The notes under the pieces were generated by a model. It had not been told where the DNA came from, made no database searches, and saw only the letters and a list, made by a program, of their open reading frames with translations. A stretch of 20,103 nucleotides of DNA from a virus: positions 1 through 20,103 of IMG/VR virus record IMGVR_UViG_3300042691_053961. One strand, given 5' to 3'. Below are positions 19,426 to 20,103 of this stretch, one piece after another. The position numbers were made by a program, and so were the translations under genes. Numbering within the stretch: position 1 is the stretch's first letter; every line of letters starts with the position of its first letter.

Positions 19426-20103
19426 TGGCATTCAAAGTAACAAATAAAAAAATAGGAAGAAATAGTAGAGATATAAACTATTTAGGTAAAGATTTCCAAT
19501 CTTTTAGGGAAAACCTTATAGAATATGCAAAAACCTATTTTCCGTCATCATACAACGATTTTAATGAAGCATCACCTGGAATGATGTTCATTGAAATGGC
19601 TTCTTATATAGGAGATGTATTAGGATATTATACCGATTCTACATTAAAGGAAAGTCTAATTCAATATGCGAGCGAAGAAAAGAATATATTTGCTTTAGCA
19701 AATTTATTGGGATATAAACCCAAATCAACATCACCCGCTATTACGACATTATCTGTTTATCAATTATGTAAAGCAACTTCTACTGGGGAATTAGATACAA
19801 AGTATTTACTGAGAATCGAAGCTGGATTAGAAGTTCGTAGTACTTCAAATAACCAAATTACTTTTAGAACTAACGAAATATTAGATTTCAATGATGTAAC
19901 TGATAGAGAAGTAAGTGTTTATAGTACAACACAGATTACAAATATACCAGATTATTTTCTAGTTAAAAAGAAAATCCAAGCAATTTCAGCAAATGAAAGC
20001 ACTTTAGAAAAAACATTTACCGTATCAGAACCTTTCCAAAAAATTGATTTAGTTGAAACTAATGTTATTTCGGTAGAAAGTATAATAGATGATAATGGTA
20101 ATA
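19425..20103 (+). CDS. 6: Baseplate wedge protein gp6-like (5' part, runs off the right edge)
   Basis: The frame opens at the ATG at 19425, one base inside the gp25 stop, and stays open for 226 codons to the edge. It begins MAFKVTNKKIGRNSRDINYL. The stretch at about 24-62 (FRENLIEYAKTYFPSSYNDF, then SPGMMFIEMASYIGDVLGYY) is the N-terminal signature of T4 gp6 and J-like wedge proteins. T4 gp6 is 660 residues, so roughly a third is seen. It forms the ring that holds the six wedges together around the hub. The link to gp25 confirms a contractile-tail baseplate cluster. Confidence 0.88.
   Translation, partial: MAFKVTNKKIGRNSRDINYLGKDFQSFRENLIEYAKTYFPSSYNDFNEASPGMMFIEMASYIGDVLGYYTDSTLKESLIQYASEEKNIFALANLLGYKPKSTSPAITTLSVYQLCKATSTGELDTKYLLRIEAGLEVRSTSNNQITFRTNEILDFNDVTDREVSVYSTTQITNIPDYFLVKKKIQAISANESTLEKTFTVSEPFQKIDLVETNVISVESIIDDNGN

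Overview
The window reads as part of the genome of a large tailed, T4-like (contractile-tail) phage of a Bacteroidota host, probably a flavobacterium. The phage evidence is a run of T4-type genes: a gp55-like late sigma factor, a gp5-like baseplate spike, a gp25 wedge protein and the start of a gp6 wedge protein. The host evidence is high A+T content, A-rich or T-rich leaders without Shine-Dalgarno sequences, and several promoters of the Bacteroidota form TTG - 19 to 20 bases - TAnnTTTG. I saw no tRNA, rRNA, CRISPR array or insertion sequence.

Layout. Bases 1-937 hold the 5' part of a leftward gene of unknown function. All other genes run rightward. Bases 983-5120 are an accessory block: a 2OG-Fe(II) oxygenase, an MPPED-type phosphoesterase, two small unknowns, a 5'(3')-deoxyribonucleotidase, a lipoprotein, an unknown and a PD-(D/E)XK-like protein. 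Bases 5216-7210 hold an HD-domain phosphohydrolase and a fusion of a PD-(D/E)XK-like nuclease with a ParB-like domain. Bases 7211-7980 hold a small heat-shock protein with an operator-like leader, a terminator and a small protein.

Bases 7984-9215 hold a coiled-coil membrane protein whose last codons form the classic A AAA AAG slippery site; a -1 shift there appends a calcium-loop domain that otherwise lacks a good start. Next come a peptide-deformylase-like protein that has lost its catalytic residues, two small proteins and the late sigma factor (10378-11100). A three-gene overlapping cassette follows (11102-14696): carbamoyltransferase, SGNH hydrolase and a glycosyltransferase-like protein. 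From 14738 to the right edge are tail and baseplate genes, including a separate protein with a DUF2272-like, NlpC/P60-type domain that may replace the lysozyme missing from the gp5-like spike.

How the parts work together (inference). Early and middle genes appear to use host-type promoters. A second motif, TATTTAT(A/T), lies exactly 17 bases before three start codons, two of which open blocks of tail genes. It is a candidate promoter for the phage's own gp55-like sigma factor. The carbamoyltransferase cassette could modify phage DNA or a sugar. The nucleotidase, HD protein and nuclease-like proteins fit nucleotide control and takeover of the host.
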